The position numbers and the translations under genes were made by a program. The notes beneath the pieces are model-generated. The model was not told the DNA's origin, searched no databases, and saw only the letters and a program-made list of their open reading frames with translations. Of a DNA stretch of 64,000 nt, positions 36,573 through 45,106 are shown in pieces (position 1 is the stretch's first letter; each line of letters starts with the position of its first letter). Origin of the DNA: JAAELZ01 sp965237995 (GTDB lineage: Bacteria > Pseudomonadota > Gammaproteobacteria > Arenicellales > Poriferihabitantaceae); assembly GCA_965237995.1 (NCBI GenBank), contig CBDEGO010000005.1:323878-387877 (forward strand). The letters are read 5' to 3'.

Positions 36573-39396
36573 ATGAGCACCCAATCAGAACAAACACTCG
36601 AAAATAATCTTATCGCTCAGCTAGAAACGTTGGGCTTTGGAAAGGTGCGTATTAATGACGAAGCCGCTTTATTAACTAACCTAAAACCCAACTCGAAAAG
36701 CATAATAAAACCAGCTTGTCAGAAGCAGAGTTTAAGCAAGTTTTAAACAAGCTCGCAAAGGGCAACATCTTCGAGAAAGCTAAAATACTGCGCGATAAAA
36801 TTGACTATATAAAGGACAACGGAGAGACGGGTTATATAGAACTGATCAATCAAGTAAAGTGGTGCAAGAATGAGTACCAGGTAACCAATCAAGTTACCAT
36901 GAAAGACAAATACACTAACCGTTATGACGTAACGATTTTGATTAACGGCTTGCCCTTGGTGCAGGATAGAGCTCAAGCGCCGTGGCCTAGAAATGAAAGA
37001 AGCCTTTAATCAAACCAACCGTTACCACCGCCATTCATTTTCAGCGGGCTACGGTTTGTTTGGCTACATCCAGTTATTCGTAATCAGTAACGGAGTTAAT
37101 ACTAAATACTATGCTAACAACCCAATTAACAAACGGGACTTCAAACAAACGTTTTTCTGGGCCAGTAATGACAACAAAAAAGTAAGCCAGCTAAGCGAGT
37201 TTGCTGAATGCTTTCTAGAGAAATGCCAGCTTTCTAAACTGATTACTAAGTACGTGGTATTGAACGAAAGCGAGAAAAATGCTAATGGCACTGCGCCCTT
37301 ATCAATACTACGCTGTTGAAGCCATCGTCGAGCAGGTTCGCAATACTGAAAAGTATGGCTATATCTGGCATACCACCGGTTCAGGCAAAACACTTACTTC
37401 ATTTAAAACCGCGCAAATACTAACGCAGTCTCCTGAAGTACATAAGGTGGTTTTCGTAGTTGATAGAAAAGACCTCGACTATCAAACCATTAAAGAATTT
37501 AACAGCTTCTCAGAAGGCAGCGTAGATGCCACCAATAACACTCAGAAGCTAGTCGAACAGTTATGTGACGATACTAAGCTGATCGTGACAACCTTACAAA
37601 AGCTCAACAATGCGATTCACTCTGATAAGTACTTATCAAGCATGACGGCATTACAAGATGAGCGCATGGTGTTTATATTCGACGAGTGCCACCGCAGCCC
37701 AGTTCGGTGATACCCACAACCGAATTAAAGACTTCTTCCATAAGTGCAAATGTTCGGCTTCACTGGCACCCCCATCTTTGCAGACAACGCAGCCAAGAAT
37801 GCACTAGGCAAACGCACCACGAAAGACTTGTTCGGTGAGCAATTACATACCTATGTAATCACCGATGCGATACGTGATCGTAACGTGCTCAAATTCTCTA
37901 TTGAATACATCCGCACGGTAAAGCAAAAAGAAGGCGGTGAGGATATCGTAGTAGAGGCTATTGATACCGCTGAAGTATTAGAGGCGCCCGAGCGCTTAGA
38001 TAAGATTACCGACTACATCATCGCCAATCATAACCGCAAAACGCATGCACGAGAATTCACTGCGCTGTTCTGTGTATCCAGTGTAAAAGCGTTAACCGCT
38101 TACTACGCATTGCTAAAGCAGAAAAAGGATGAAGGAGCGCATAACCTTAAAGTAGCAACCATATTCTCTTATCAGGCCAACGAGGAAGACGCTGACGCAG
38201 ACGGCATGATGGATAGCGATGTCATGCCCGATAATAGCGCGCCAATCAATAAGCACAGCCGAGAAGTGTTAGAAGACTGCATTAGTGACTATAACGAGAT
38301 GTTCGGCAGTAACTACTCCACCGATAAATTCTATGGGTATTACAAAGATATTGGCAAACGAGTAAAACGCCGCGAGGTAGATATCCTGTTGGTGGTTAAC
38401 ATGTTCTTAACAGGTTTCGACAGCAAACCGCTCAACACAATTTACGTCGATAAAAACCTCAAGTACCATGGCTTGATTCAAGCATTTTCTCGTACTAACA
38501 GAACCATGGGGCAAAAGAAATCTCAAGGCAATGTAGTTTGTTTTCGTAACCTTAAACCCGCAACAGATCAAGCGATAGAACTGTTCGCTAATAAAGATGC
38601 GATTGAGGATATTGTTCTAGCACCCTATGAGGACTACACCGCACGCTTTGCTAAAGCAGTTGAGAATCTAAAAGCAATTGCGCCGACTGTCGATAGTGTA
38701 GATGACTTACTAACCGAAGAAGACGAGGCCAAATTCATCCAAGCATTCCGTGAGCTGATGCGTTTAAAGAACGTCCTAGAGTGTTTTACAGAATTCACAT
38801 TCGACGACTTGTCAATAAACGAGCAAGACTTCGCAGACTATCGAAGCAAGTATCTAGATCTCTATGACAAAGTCCGCAGCGATAACGAGAAAGAAAAGGT
38901 CTCGATTCTTGATGACATCGACTTTGAGCTAGAGCTAATTCGCCGAGACACCATTAACGTTAGCTACATCATTGCCTTATTAGCCAAGCTACAAGATGCA
39001 TCGCCTGAAGAACGCGAGAAAGCTCACAAAACTATCTTAGGCATACTAGATACTGAAACCCAGTTACGCAGTAAAAAAGAACTGATAGAACGGTTCATAG
39101 CAAATCACTTCCCTGATATCCCCAAGGGCGGAGACATCGGCGAAGAGTTTGAAAGCTACTGGAGCGAAGAAAAGAAAAAGGCAGTAGAAGAACTAAGCAA
39201 TGCGGAAGGGCTAGATTTAGCCGGCCTCCAAAGTGTAATCGGCAGTTACATCTTCACCGAGAAAACACCCATGCGAGACGACGTGATTAATATCATGAAT
39301 GAGCGACCGAAGCTGAAGGAGCGCGGTTCAATCTCCGAGCGTGTTATTGATAAGATTAAGGCGTTTGTCGAGACATTTATTGATGGGGTGGGTTAA
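36573..39396 (+). pseudogene. hsdR: type I restriction endonuclease subunit HsdR, frameshifted
   Basis: Start ATG 36573 (MSTQSEQTLENNLIAQLE). The expected HsdR segments follow in order but in shifting frames: nuclease region (YDVTILINGLPLVQ), RecA-like helicase motor with Walker A WHTTGSGKT, FDECHRS, FTGTPIF, and the C-terminal helical domain. I count five single-base breaks: about 36680 (A run), 36970 (extra G), 37282 (A run), 37698 (extra C) and 37749 (A run). The last 1650 bases are clean. HsdR translocates and cuts unmethylated DNA. As written it cannot be made. Confidence 0.85.
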
Positions 39397-39453
39397 TGGA
39401 TCATCTAATACTTTTATAATCCTCGGATAATGTTCATACTAAACATTTGAGGG

Positions 39454-40107
39454 TTACTTTTTAGAGATCGTTTTAGCAGGGATTGCATCTTTATAAAGCT
39501 GTGAAATAGCAGTTCCTTTTGTTGAGGGCTCCTGGCTTAACCAACCTAATCTATAGCCACTCCCATGAGAGAAAGACTGGTATGACTTTAAGCTGCTGAA
39601 ATCGGCTGCTTCTATAGAAATATCTTGGTCTTTATTTGACAAAATGATTATAGAATCCCTTAGAGCAGGAGTTACGTTCCAGAATCTACTTGTTGGTGAA
39701 AATGACATTGCTACCCCATACAAGGGAGCTCCAACGCAAAGGTAGTTGTCTAATGCTCCCTTAATCTTTTCTCGGCCTCTACCAACATCACCAGTAGTGG
39801 CATCTGGTGAGTATCCAGATAATGGGTTTTTATTATTAATTTCAGTAACCATGAGATTCTGTTTAAGACTTCTAAATATCAAACAAGGTAAATGTTTAAT
39901 ATAAAAAACAGTTCCGCTTGTTCTTCTTGACTCCGCAAAGCCTTTTGCTGAATCCAGTGTGGTGTGCATGCAACCGTCGGCGTACTGTGTAATCCATTTA
40001 CTATGCCATGCGTTTCTTCCAGTAAGCACGTAGTACAATAATCCGTGTGATATATGTTTGACTGGTTCGCGTTCAAGTAATTCGGCGGATACTTGTTTAA
40101 GTTCCAT
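39454..40107 (-). CDS. hypothetical protein, 217 aa
   Basis: Converges on hsdR. Segments include SHGLLYYVLTGRNAWHSKW, LDNYLCVGAPLYGVAMSF and GSGYRLGWLSQEP. No signal peptide or membrane helix. I do not recognise a family. Position at the edge of a restriction locus hints at a defence accessory, without further support. Confidence 0.55.
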   Translation of the reverse strand: MELKQVSAELLEREPVKHISHGLLYYVLTGRNAWHSKWITQYADGCMHTTLDSAKGFAESRRTSGTVFYIKHLPCLIFRSLKQNLMVTEINNKNPLSGYSPDATTGDVGRGREKIKGALDNYLCVGAPLYGVAMSFSPTSRFWNVTPALRDSIIILSNKDQDISIEAADFSSLKSYQSFSHGSGYRLGWLSQEPSTKGTAISQLYKDAIPAKTISKK

Positions 40108-40167
40108 ATTTAACGCTTTTGAAGGATGAACATTTTAAAAAGCAATAAGCATACTTGCCTTACTCAA

Positions 40168-40365
40168 CTAATTATATAATATTTGGCGGTATTTCTGGTG
40201 TGCAGAATCAAAACTAGGTTCAAAGTGTATTTTGTAACTTAACTTCTGGCCTTGTTTCTTAAGGGGCGGGTCTAGTAGTTCTAATTTTGAAGAAGGAACT
40301 AGTGTTTGACGGGTACTTGGTTTATTCTGTGCTAGTAAATAGTGAGCAGGGAGACTACTACTCAT
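40168..40365 (-). CDS. possible small protein, 65 aa
   Basis: An open frame upstream of, and on the same strand as, the 217-aa gene (60 bases apart), ending FDSAHQKYRQILYN. No clear ribosome site; its start is only 33 bases from a divergent start. Uncertain. Confidence 0.25.
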   Translation of the reverse strand: MSSSLPAHYLLAQNKPSTRQTLVPSSKLELLDPPLKKQGQKLSYKIHFEPSFDSAHQKYRQILYN

Positions 40366-40398
40366 AAGAAATTACATTACTAAATATGGAGGTAACAG

Positions 40399-40596
40399 AT
40401 GACAGGAGAAGAACTGAAAAGTTTGATATCTGAGCTAGAGGAAAAAATCAGTTATTCTTTTCAACACGAAAAGATGCATCGAGAACTGGGAAACACTGGC
40501 CAAGTGTCTTTGGCTCAAAAGTACCAACGAGAACTAAAAGAGCAGTTAAATAGATACTCTGAGGCGTTAACCAAAGTGAATGGAAAGCAAAACTGA
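40399..40596 (+). CDS. small coiled-coil protein, 65 aa
   Basis: Starts MTGEELKSLISELEEKISYS after a GGAGGT ribosome site. Highly charged, heptad-like helix over most of its length (ELKEQLNRYSEALTKV). It is 3 bases from the next membrane-protein gene, so the two are probably co-translated. Function unknown. Confidence 0.6.
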   Translation: MTGEELKSLISELEEKISYSFQHEKMHRELGNTGQVSLAQKYQRELKEQLNRYSEALTKVNGKQN

Positions 40597-40599
40597 CTT

Positions 40600-41103
40600 A
40601 TGAGTGTTCAATTATTGGTATCGCTTATTGTCTTTATAGCCTCTACTTTGAAAAGCATTTTTGACCTATTTATAAATCCTGTACTTTTTAAAAAGAACTT
40701 ACTGATTAACTCGGCGATAGATGCAGCGAAACGAAAAAAGCGAAGGAGTGATATATCGTCTACTGCGGTATTCGTTCTTATTGCTATAGCTAGTGGAATA
40801 ACTATTTGGAATAATAAAATGACTGATGACCTTAACTTAACAGATATCAACAATCGATTACTGAAGATATAAAATCACTTATTTCCTCAGGGTCCAAATG
40901 GCCCAGTTGACATCTTGAGTGGTGCCCTTCAATCGATTATTAATCTGGAAAAAGATGTTATTACTCTTAATAAAACTTCAGCTACTAAACGCGAGTTAGA
41001 CAAAGCTATTGAGGTTATTGCAGAGATAAAATCATCTCTTACCGAGGTGCGCTCAGGATTGAATAGTGAGGGTCTCTCTGTTAGTGCAGGGGTCAATGAC
41101 TAG
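40600..41103 (+). pseudogene. small membrane protein interrupted by an in-frame TAA
   Basis: Residues 1-90 contain two hydrophobic helices (LLVSLIVFIASTL; STAVFVLIAIASGITIW). The frame stops at TAA 40870-40872 but stays open afterwards for 76 codons of protein-like sequence (PVDILSGALQSIINLEKDVI, KRELDKAIEVIAEIKSSL). TAA may come from CAA (Gln). A short product of 90 residues may still be made. Confidence 0.5.
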
Positions 41104-41242
41104 CATAAAGAATGAAATAATCGGACAAAATAAAGAATACTTCTACAACAGTAATACTCGCTATTATTTTAGGTTTAAAGATTTATTGAGTGAGAATACT
41201 GTCCATTATTACTATATGCACTATGCCCCCTTTCCTCCTTAG
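41096..41242 (+). CDS. possible small protein, 48 aa
   Basis: ATG 41096 overlaps the end of the preceding frame and follows AGGGG. The product MTSIKNEIIGQNKEYFYNSN is polar and Tyr-rich. Weak candidate. Confidence 0.25.
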   Translation: MTSIKNEIIGQNKEYFYNSNTRYYFRFKDLLSENTVHYYYMHYAPFPP

Positions 41243-41345
41243 CAAGAATCCACAGCATCAGGCACGATTGATATGAGAGACAAATTGGAAACGGACGATT
41301 GACTCTGGCATACTTGTTTTAGTCATTCGAAAATAGGAAGATAAA

Positions 41346-41708
41346 ATGAAAACTGCACTTGCAGGAGCTCTAGTTGGCGCGATTGTTGGTAGTCTGATGT
41401 CTTTTCTCCTCTCTCCATATTTGTTTAGGTATTAGCAAAAGGAACTTGTTTACGCAGAACTAATATCTGGATACGGAAACCCAACAAAAGTTCATCGAAA
41501 AGCTAGAGAAACAAATAAGTTGCATTGGTTCATGCTAAGCACTATCTCTTCAAGGCTAAAGCGCTTAAATGATGATAAGGGTGCAGCCGCTGTTCTAAAT
41601 TTTAAAAATGGGGGCGCTGCAAGTTGGGGTAAGGGCGAGCCAGCTGCCAGAAGAGATGATTTTATTGAGGCATTGAAAGAATTGAAAAAAGCTTTAGAGA
41701 TGGATTAG
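41346..41708 (+). pseudogene. single-helix membrane protein interrupted by an in-frame TAG
   Basis: ATG 41346 opens a membrane helix (LAGALVGAIVGSLMSFLL) and stops at TAG 41433-41435. The same frame continues for 90 codons (KELVYAELISGYGNPTKVH ... ALKELKKALEMD). Reads as one 120-residue gene with a nonsense mutation, possibly from TGG or CAG. No pyrrolysine genes are visible, so readthrough is not suggested. Confidence 0.5.
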
Positions 41709-41891
41709 CTTCCATATCCTATTAACAATTAAAATAAATGACGCGCTTCTGTTCGAGTAAAACTGTTAACGGTGATAGCTGTCGTAAAAGAGACAAACTA
41801 GGGAAGCCAATATCAAAAATGAGGCCTAAACTAGGCGGTGATTCAGTTCAGATAACTACACAGTAACCACCTTTTGATTCAAACTACTAGA

Positions 41892-42422
41892 TCATTTTTC
41901 ACCATGATCTATAACGTGGTTACCCATATTAATGCGTTCGCCGCCAGACAAGGCGATATTAAAAACGACTGGTTGTGATTCCACATTGTGTTTTACCTTA
42001 TCTCCATATTGCTCAGGGTCATCGCGCGCAGCTTCCCATTTTAAATGGTTGGCCTGAACCTTAGCTATTGCCATGGCATCTCGATCACCAACCTTCACGT
42101 TCATAAGTAACTGCCTAGCCTCAGCTACTTTGGGTTGAGCTGAGAGACGCCTAGCATTTTGATATGTCGCGGCGTGATTGGTTTGTAGCCATCTATCCAG
42201 AATAGTGAGCGGCAGGTCGAGCGCGACAGAAACATCAAATAATAAATAACCTTGGCTTATTAAGTCGCAAATTGTATCTGCGCCGAGAATTTCTAAACCT
42301 TCAATTACTACCTCTTCAGAAACGTTTGAGTGGTATGCCTTTATGCGGTTAATAGCATCGGCTGGAATATTTATAGGCGGTGGGTTTGCGTGCCGGTTTA
42401 CGGCGTAGTTTGTTAAGTCCAT
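41892..42422 (-). CDS. terminase-small-subunit-like protein
   Basis: 176 residues with a HTH-like N-terminal half (LDLPLTILDRWLQTNHAATY) followed by EARQLLMNVKVGDRDAMAIA and NHLKWEAARDDPEQYGDK. This K/A-W-x-A-x-x-x-x-P-x-x-Y-G-D-K pattern is common at the end of small terminase subunits (Terminase_5-like). No large terminase or other packaging gene is nearby, so it may be a remnant or a DNA-binding protein with another job. Confidence 0.5.
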   Translation of the reverse strand: MDLTNYAVNRHANPPPINIPADAINRIKAYHSNVSEEVVIEGLEILGADTICDLISQGYLLFDVSVALDLPLTILDRWLQTNHAATYQNARRLSAQPKVAEARQLLMNVKVGDRDAMAIAKVQANHLKWEAARDDPEQYGDKVKHNVESQPVVFNIALSGGERINMGNHVIDHGEK

Positions 42423-42556
42423 AGATTAAGCCAAGAGCGTTGGATAGCTAGATAATTCAGTGAGCAGTATACTATTTTATTTGCTGTGACTGGGTCCTTC
42501 AATTCTGAGGCAGCTATAGCTCTCGTGAGGAGCATTGATCACGAATGCTTGAAAGG

Positions 42557-43198
42557 TCAAAAAATAAATTTTTCTAGATATATTGCAATTATAGGCAGCA
42601 CGATAGCTATCGAAGCAAAAAAGATTACTTCTTGTTGCTTCTCCTTTATTCTTTGTAATTTGTCCCAGAATCCCCCCCAGTTTTGGATGTGCTTATCTAT
42701 TTTAATTTCCTCTAATAACTCTTGCTTCGCCCATAGCGGATAAAACCAAATCATAGAGGTTATGGTAATAATGGATGTTATGTAAAGTAAGCAAGAATAT
42801 AGAAATTCACTAAGTGTTATTATCGGTGTGCTGAGTATTGAAAGAAGCTCTATCGCCACTATCCCAAAAGGAATTATCGCAAAAAAAACAACCCACCCCA
42901 CAAATGACCTATAGCGATTGGGCTCGATATCACTTTTAGCAGGTATACGTCGCCCATCTGGCATAATTATCAAGGTGCTCCCATCAGCGCAAGTAGTGTA
43001 ACTAGTATGACCTCCAGATGGATCCGTTTCACCAACTAATGTACCCTCCTTATTATATGAGTAAACCCAGTGATCGCCATATTCATCATTCTTAGTGCCC
43101 GTTTTACCATGTTCATGGTATTCCCAAGTCCATGAAATTTCATATCCATCTTCGTCTATTTCGAGGATTATATCTCCTTGATCATTGTACTTTATCAT
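42557..43198 (-). CDS. YD-repeat-like / four-helix membrane protein
   Basis: 213 residues. The first 85 residues have YD/RHS-type turns (YNDQGDIILEIDEDGYEISW, YSYNKEGTLVGETDPSGGHT, TCADGSTLIIMPDGR). Four hydrophobic helices follow (VGWVVFFAIIPFGIVAIELL; FLYSCLLYITSIITITSMIW; and a C-terminal one). The combination is unfamiliar. It follows a lipoprotein gene with no gap, so the two are probably an operon. Function unknown. Confidence 0.55.
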   Translation of the reverse strand: MIKYNDQGDIILEIDEDGYEISWTWEYHEHGKTGTKNDEYGDHWVYSYNKEGTLVGETDPSGGHTSYTTCADGSTLIIMPDGRRIPAKSDIEPNRYRSFVGWVVFFAIIPFGIVAIELLSILSTPIITLSEFLYSCLLYITSIITITSMIWFYPLWAKQELLEEIKIDKHIQNWGGFWDKLQRIKEKQQEVIFFASIAIVLPIIAIYLEKFIF

Positions 43199-43585
43199 TT
43201 AACTTCCCACTCTAGTGGCTGTCCAGCCGAAACGGTTCATACACGAAAAGTAGCTTCGTTGATAAGCGCGCTGTTTAATTCTCTTGGCATTTCTTATTTC
43301 TGCTTTTATTATTCCTCTTTCGTAGCCTTGTTGTATTCCGCCCAATATATTGAAACTCCCCCCACTTGTGGTTTTCTGAGAAGGCTGCGGGGGGACATAG
43401 ACACGCTGAGCTTCAATATATGCATTGTCTTTGCAGGTTAGTGAATCAGTGCTTAGCGCCGCTTGTGAGGAGCTGTTCCCTAAATATTTTGGGTTTGACC
43501 ACTCTATAATTTGTGATGGTTTTGATACACATCCTGTAAGAAAAATAGCTGTTAGTATGAGATTGGTTTTTAGATACTTCATCAA
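43199..43585 (-). CDS. putative lipoprotein, 128 aa
   Basis: Signal peptide with lipobox LTGC at residues 16-19 (MKYLKTNLILTAIFLTGCVS). The mature part has a Cys in SLTCKDNAYIEAQRVYVPP, a GGSF/GGIQQGYERG segment and a C-terminal SCMNRFGW; the C...C arrangement resembles small glycine-zipper-type lipoproteins. It ends just where the YD-repeat gene begins. Role unknown. Confidence 0.6.
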   Translation of the reverse strand: MMKYLKTNLILTAIFLTGCVSKPSQIIEWSNPKYLGNSSSQAALSTDSLTCKDNAYIEAQRVYVPPQPSQKTTSGGSFNILGGIQQGYERGIIKAEIRNAKRIKQRAYQRSYFSCMNRFGWTATRVGS

Positions 43586-43685
43586 TAAAGCCCCCTAAAT
43601 ATAAGTTTGGAAGTAAGACCGAACAGCATAGTAACTCTACTTATAGTCTGTAGAACTATAGTCATCATATTGCAAAATTATAGTG

Positions 43686-43919
43686 ATGACAAGCTATTCC
43701 AAAAAAGAACAAGAATTACTAACCCAGTTTGGCAATACGCTCAAAATGCATCGTATAAGCAAAGGTATATCACAAGAGAAGCTTGCGGAGCATTGCGAAT
43801 TGCATAGGACTTATATCGGATCAGCTGAACGAGGGGAACGCAATGTGTCATTACTCAATATGAGTAAAATAGCGAACGCTTTAGGCTTGAAAGTTGGAGA
43901 TCTAATTTCAAGTAAATAA
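43686..43919 (+). CDS. XRE-family helix-turn-helix regulator
   Basis: About 77 residues with a complete HTH_3: FGNTLKMHRISKGISQEKLA, ELHRTYIGSAERGERNVSLL and IANALGLKVGDL. Resembles controller (C) proteins and small phage/plasmid repressors. The last gene of island II, 250 bases from att C. It may control restriction or island genes. GTG 43683 is an alternative start. Confidence 0.85.
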   Translation: MTSYSKKEQELLTQFGNTLKMHRISKGISQEKLAEHCELHRTYIGSAERGERNVSLLNMSKIANALGLKVGDLISSK

Positions 43920-44087
43920 AAATAATATTCAGCGTTTACAAGTAGGGGGTCTATATGAGCCCCGAACCCTATATATAAATGCGGGGGGTTGTATTTTGAA
44001 AAGTGGCCTACCCCCCTATTCTATAGATCCATCTATCTAAATTTCCAACGGAGCTAAGACAGGCTCGGCTCCGAGTCTGATTGTTCG

Positions 44088-44106
44088 GGTGACTTATGGG
44101 TGACTC
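44088..44106. repeat. right-end arm repeats of island II
   Basis: GGTGACTT at 44088 and GGTGACTC at 44099 (11-bp period), ending 60 bases before att C. Same octamers as beside the island II integrase. Confidence 0.55.
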
Positions 44107-44166
44107 AAGAGTTATAGGTAACGGATAGGATAAACTTATTATGCCGTAACCGTTTGATTTAATTAA

Positions 44167-44221
44167 AAGTAAATGGTGGGGCGTGGGCGGCTCGAACGCC
44201 CGACCACCTGATTAAAAGTCA
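44167..44221 (-). repeat. att copy C: 3' half of tRNA-Lys(TTT)
   Basis: 55 bases identical to att B. It marks the end of island II and the left end of the ICE; parA starts 88 bases to its right. Confidence 0.88.
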
Positions 44222-44308
44222 AATGGCTCTACTGGCTAGAACGACTTTAGACTTAGAATAACTATTGTTAGGAAAATCATTTTTTCCGTTTAAATACGGA
44301 GACAACTA

Positions 44309-45106
44309 ATGATTTTAACAATAATTTCGACGAAAGGTGGAGTCGGTAAAACCACCTTAACAGCAAATCTTGGAGCTTTTTTAGCCACTCAAGGCAAAAA
44401 AGTGCTGATGGTTGATGCTGATATTCAACCTACCCTTTCTAGCTATTACGAAATAAAGACCAAAGCTATTAATGGTCTTACGCACTTAATCACCAAAGTA
44501 GATGTTGATAGCGTTATTTCGCAAACAATAATCGATAATCTCGATATTATCTATTCAGATGATCCTGATGGTGAGCTACATAACTTTATTCTCCACGCCG
44601 CAGATGGGCGGATGCGATTACGCTTTACGCTCAACCAACTTCGTGAAGCCTACGATTACATTATAATCGACACGCAAGGTGCAGCGGGGCCGTTGCAAGA
44701 TACCGCATTATTCGCATCTGATGTACTGATTTCTCCAATTTCACCTGATACCGTTAGTGTCAGAGAATTTGCTAGAGGCACTGCTCGCGTTGTTAAAGAA
44801 ACAAGAGAGCAAGCCCAACGACTAAGCTACCCTATTGGCAAACTATACGGATTATTGTCAAAAGTTGAACGAACCAATGATTCAAGACTATTGTCTGGTG
44901 CGTTACGCGACAATATTCCTCCAGCAGTAGCCACATTCCTAAATACCGTTATTCCTGCCAAAGTCGCATACAAATCAGCGGCGACTCATCGTATACCTGT
45001 GCATGAATACGACTCTAAACCTGGTACTTCCTCCCCCTCAGCTAAAGAAGTGATGGGTCAACTGGTAATAGAAATCAAGGAAATTGAAAAGGATCTCCAG
45101 CTATGA
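44309..45106 (+). CDS. parA: ParA-family partition ATPase (Soj-like), first ICE gene
   Basis: 265 residues. Deviant Walker A KGGVGKTT near the N-terminus, Walker A' MVDADIQPTLSSY, Walker B YIIIDTQGAAG. CGGAG precedes the ATG. In PAPI-1/PFGI-1 ICEs soj sits at the end opposite int and is needed for maintenance of the excised form; the position right beside att fits this exactly. Its stop overlaps the parB start by 4 bases. Confidence 0.92.
   Translation: MILTIISTKGGVGKTTLTANLGAFLATQGKKVLMVDADIQPTLSSYYEIKTKAINGLTHLITKVDVDSVISQTIIDNLDIIYSDDPDGELHNFILHAADGRMRLRFTLNQLREAYDYIIIDTQGAAGPLQDTALFASDVLISPISPDTVSVREFARGTARVVKETREQAQRLSYPIGKLYGLLSKVERTNDSRLLSGALRDNIPPAVATFLNTVIPAKVAYKSAATHRIPVHEYDSKPGTSSPSAKEVMGQLVIEIKEIEKDLQL

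Noticed and set aside
41346..41708. Programmed amber readthrough
   Set aside because: No pyrrolysine or suppressor machinery is visible, and nearby genes carry other stop types in the same way; nonsense mutation is simpler.
44161..44270. Complete tRNA-Lys at att C
   Set aside because: Only the 3' half is tRNA-like. The bases where the D arm and 5' acceptor strand should be do not pair with the 3' acceptor strand, despite a vague D-arm resemblance.
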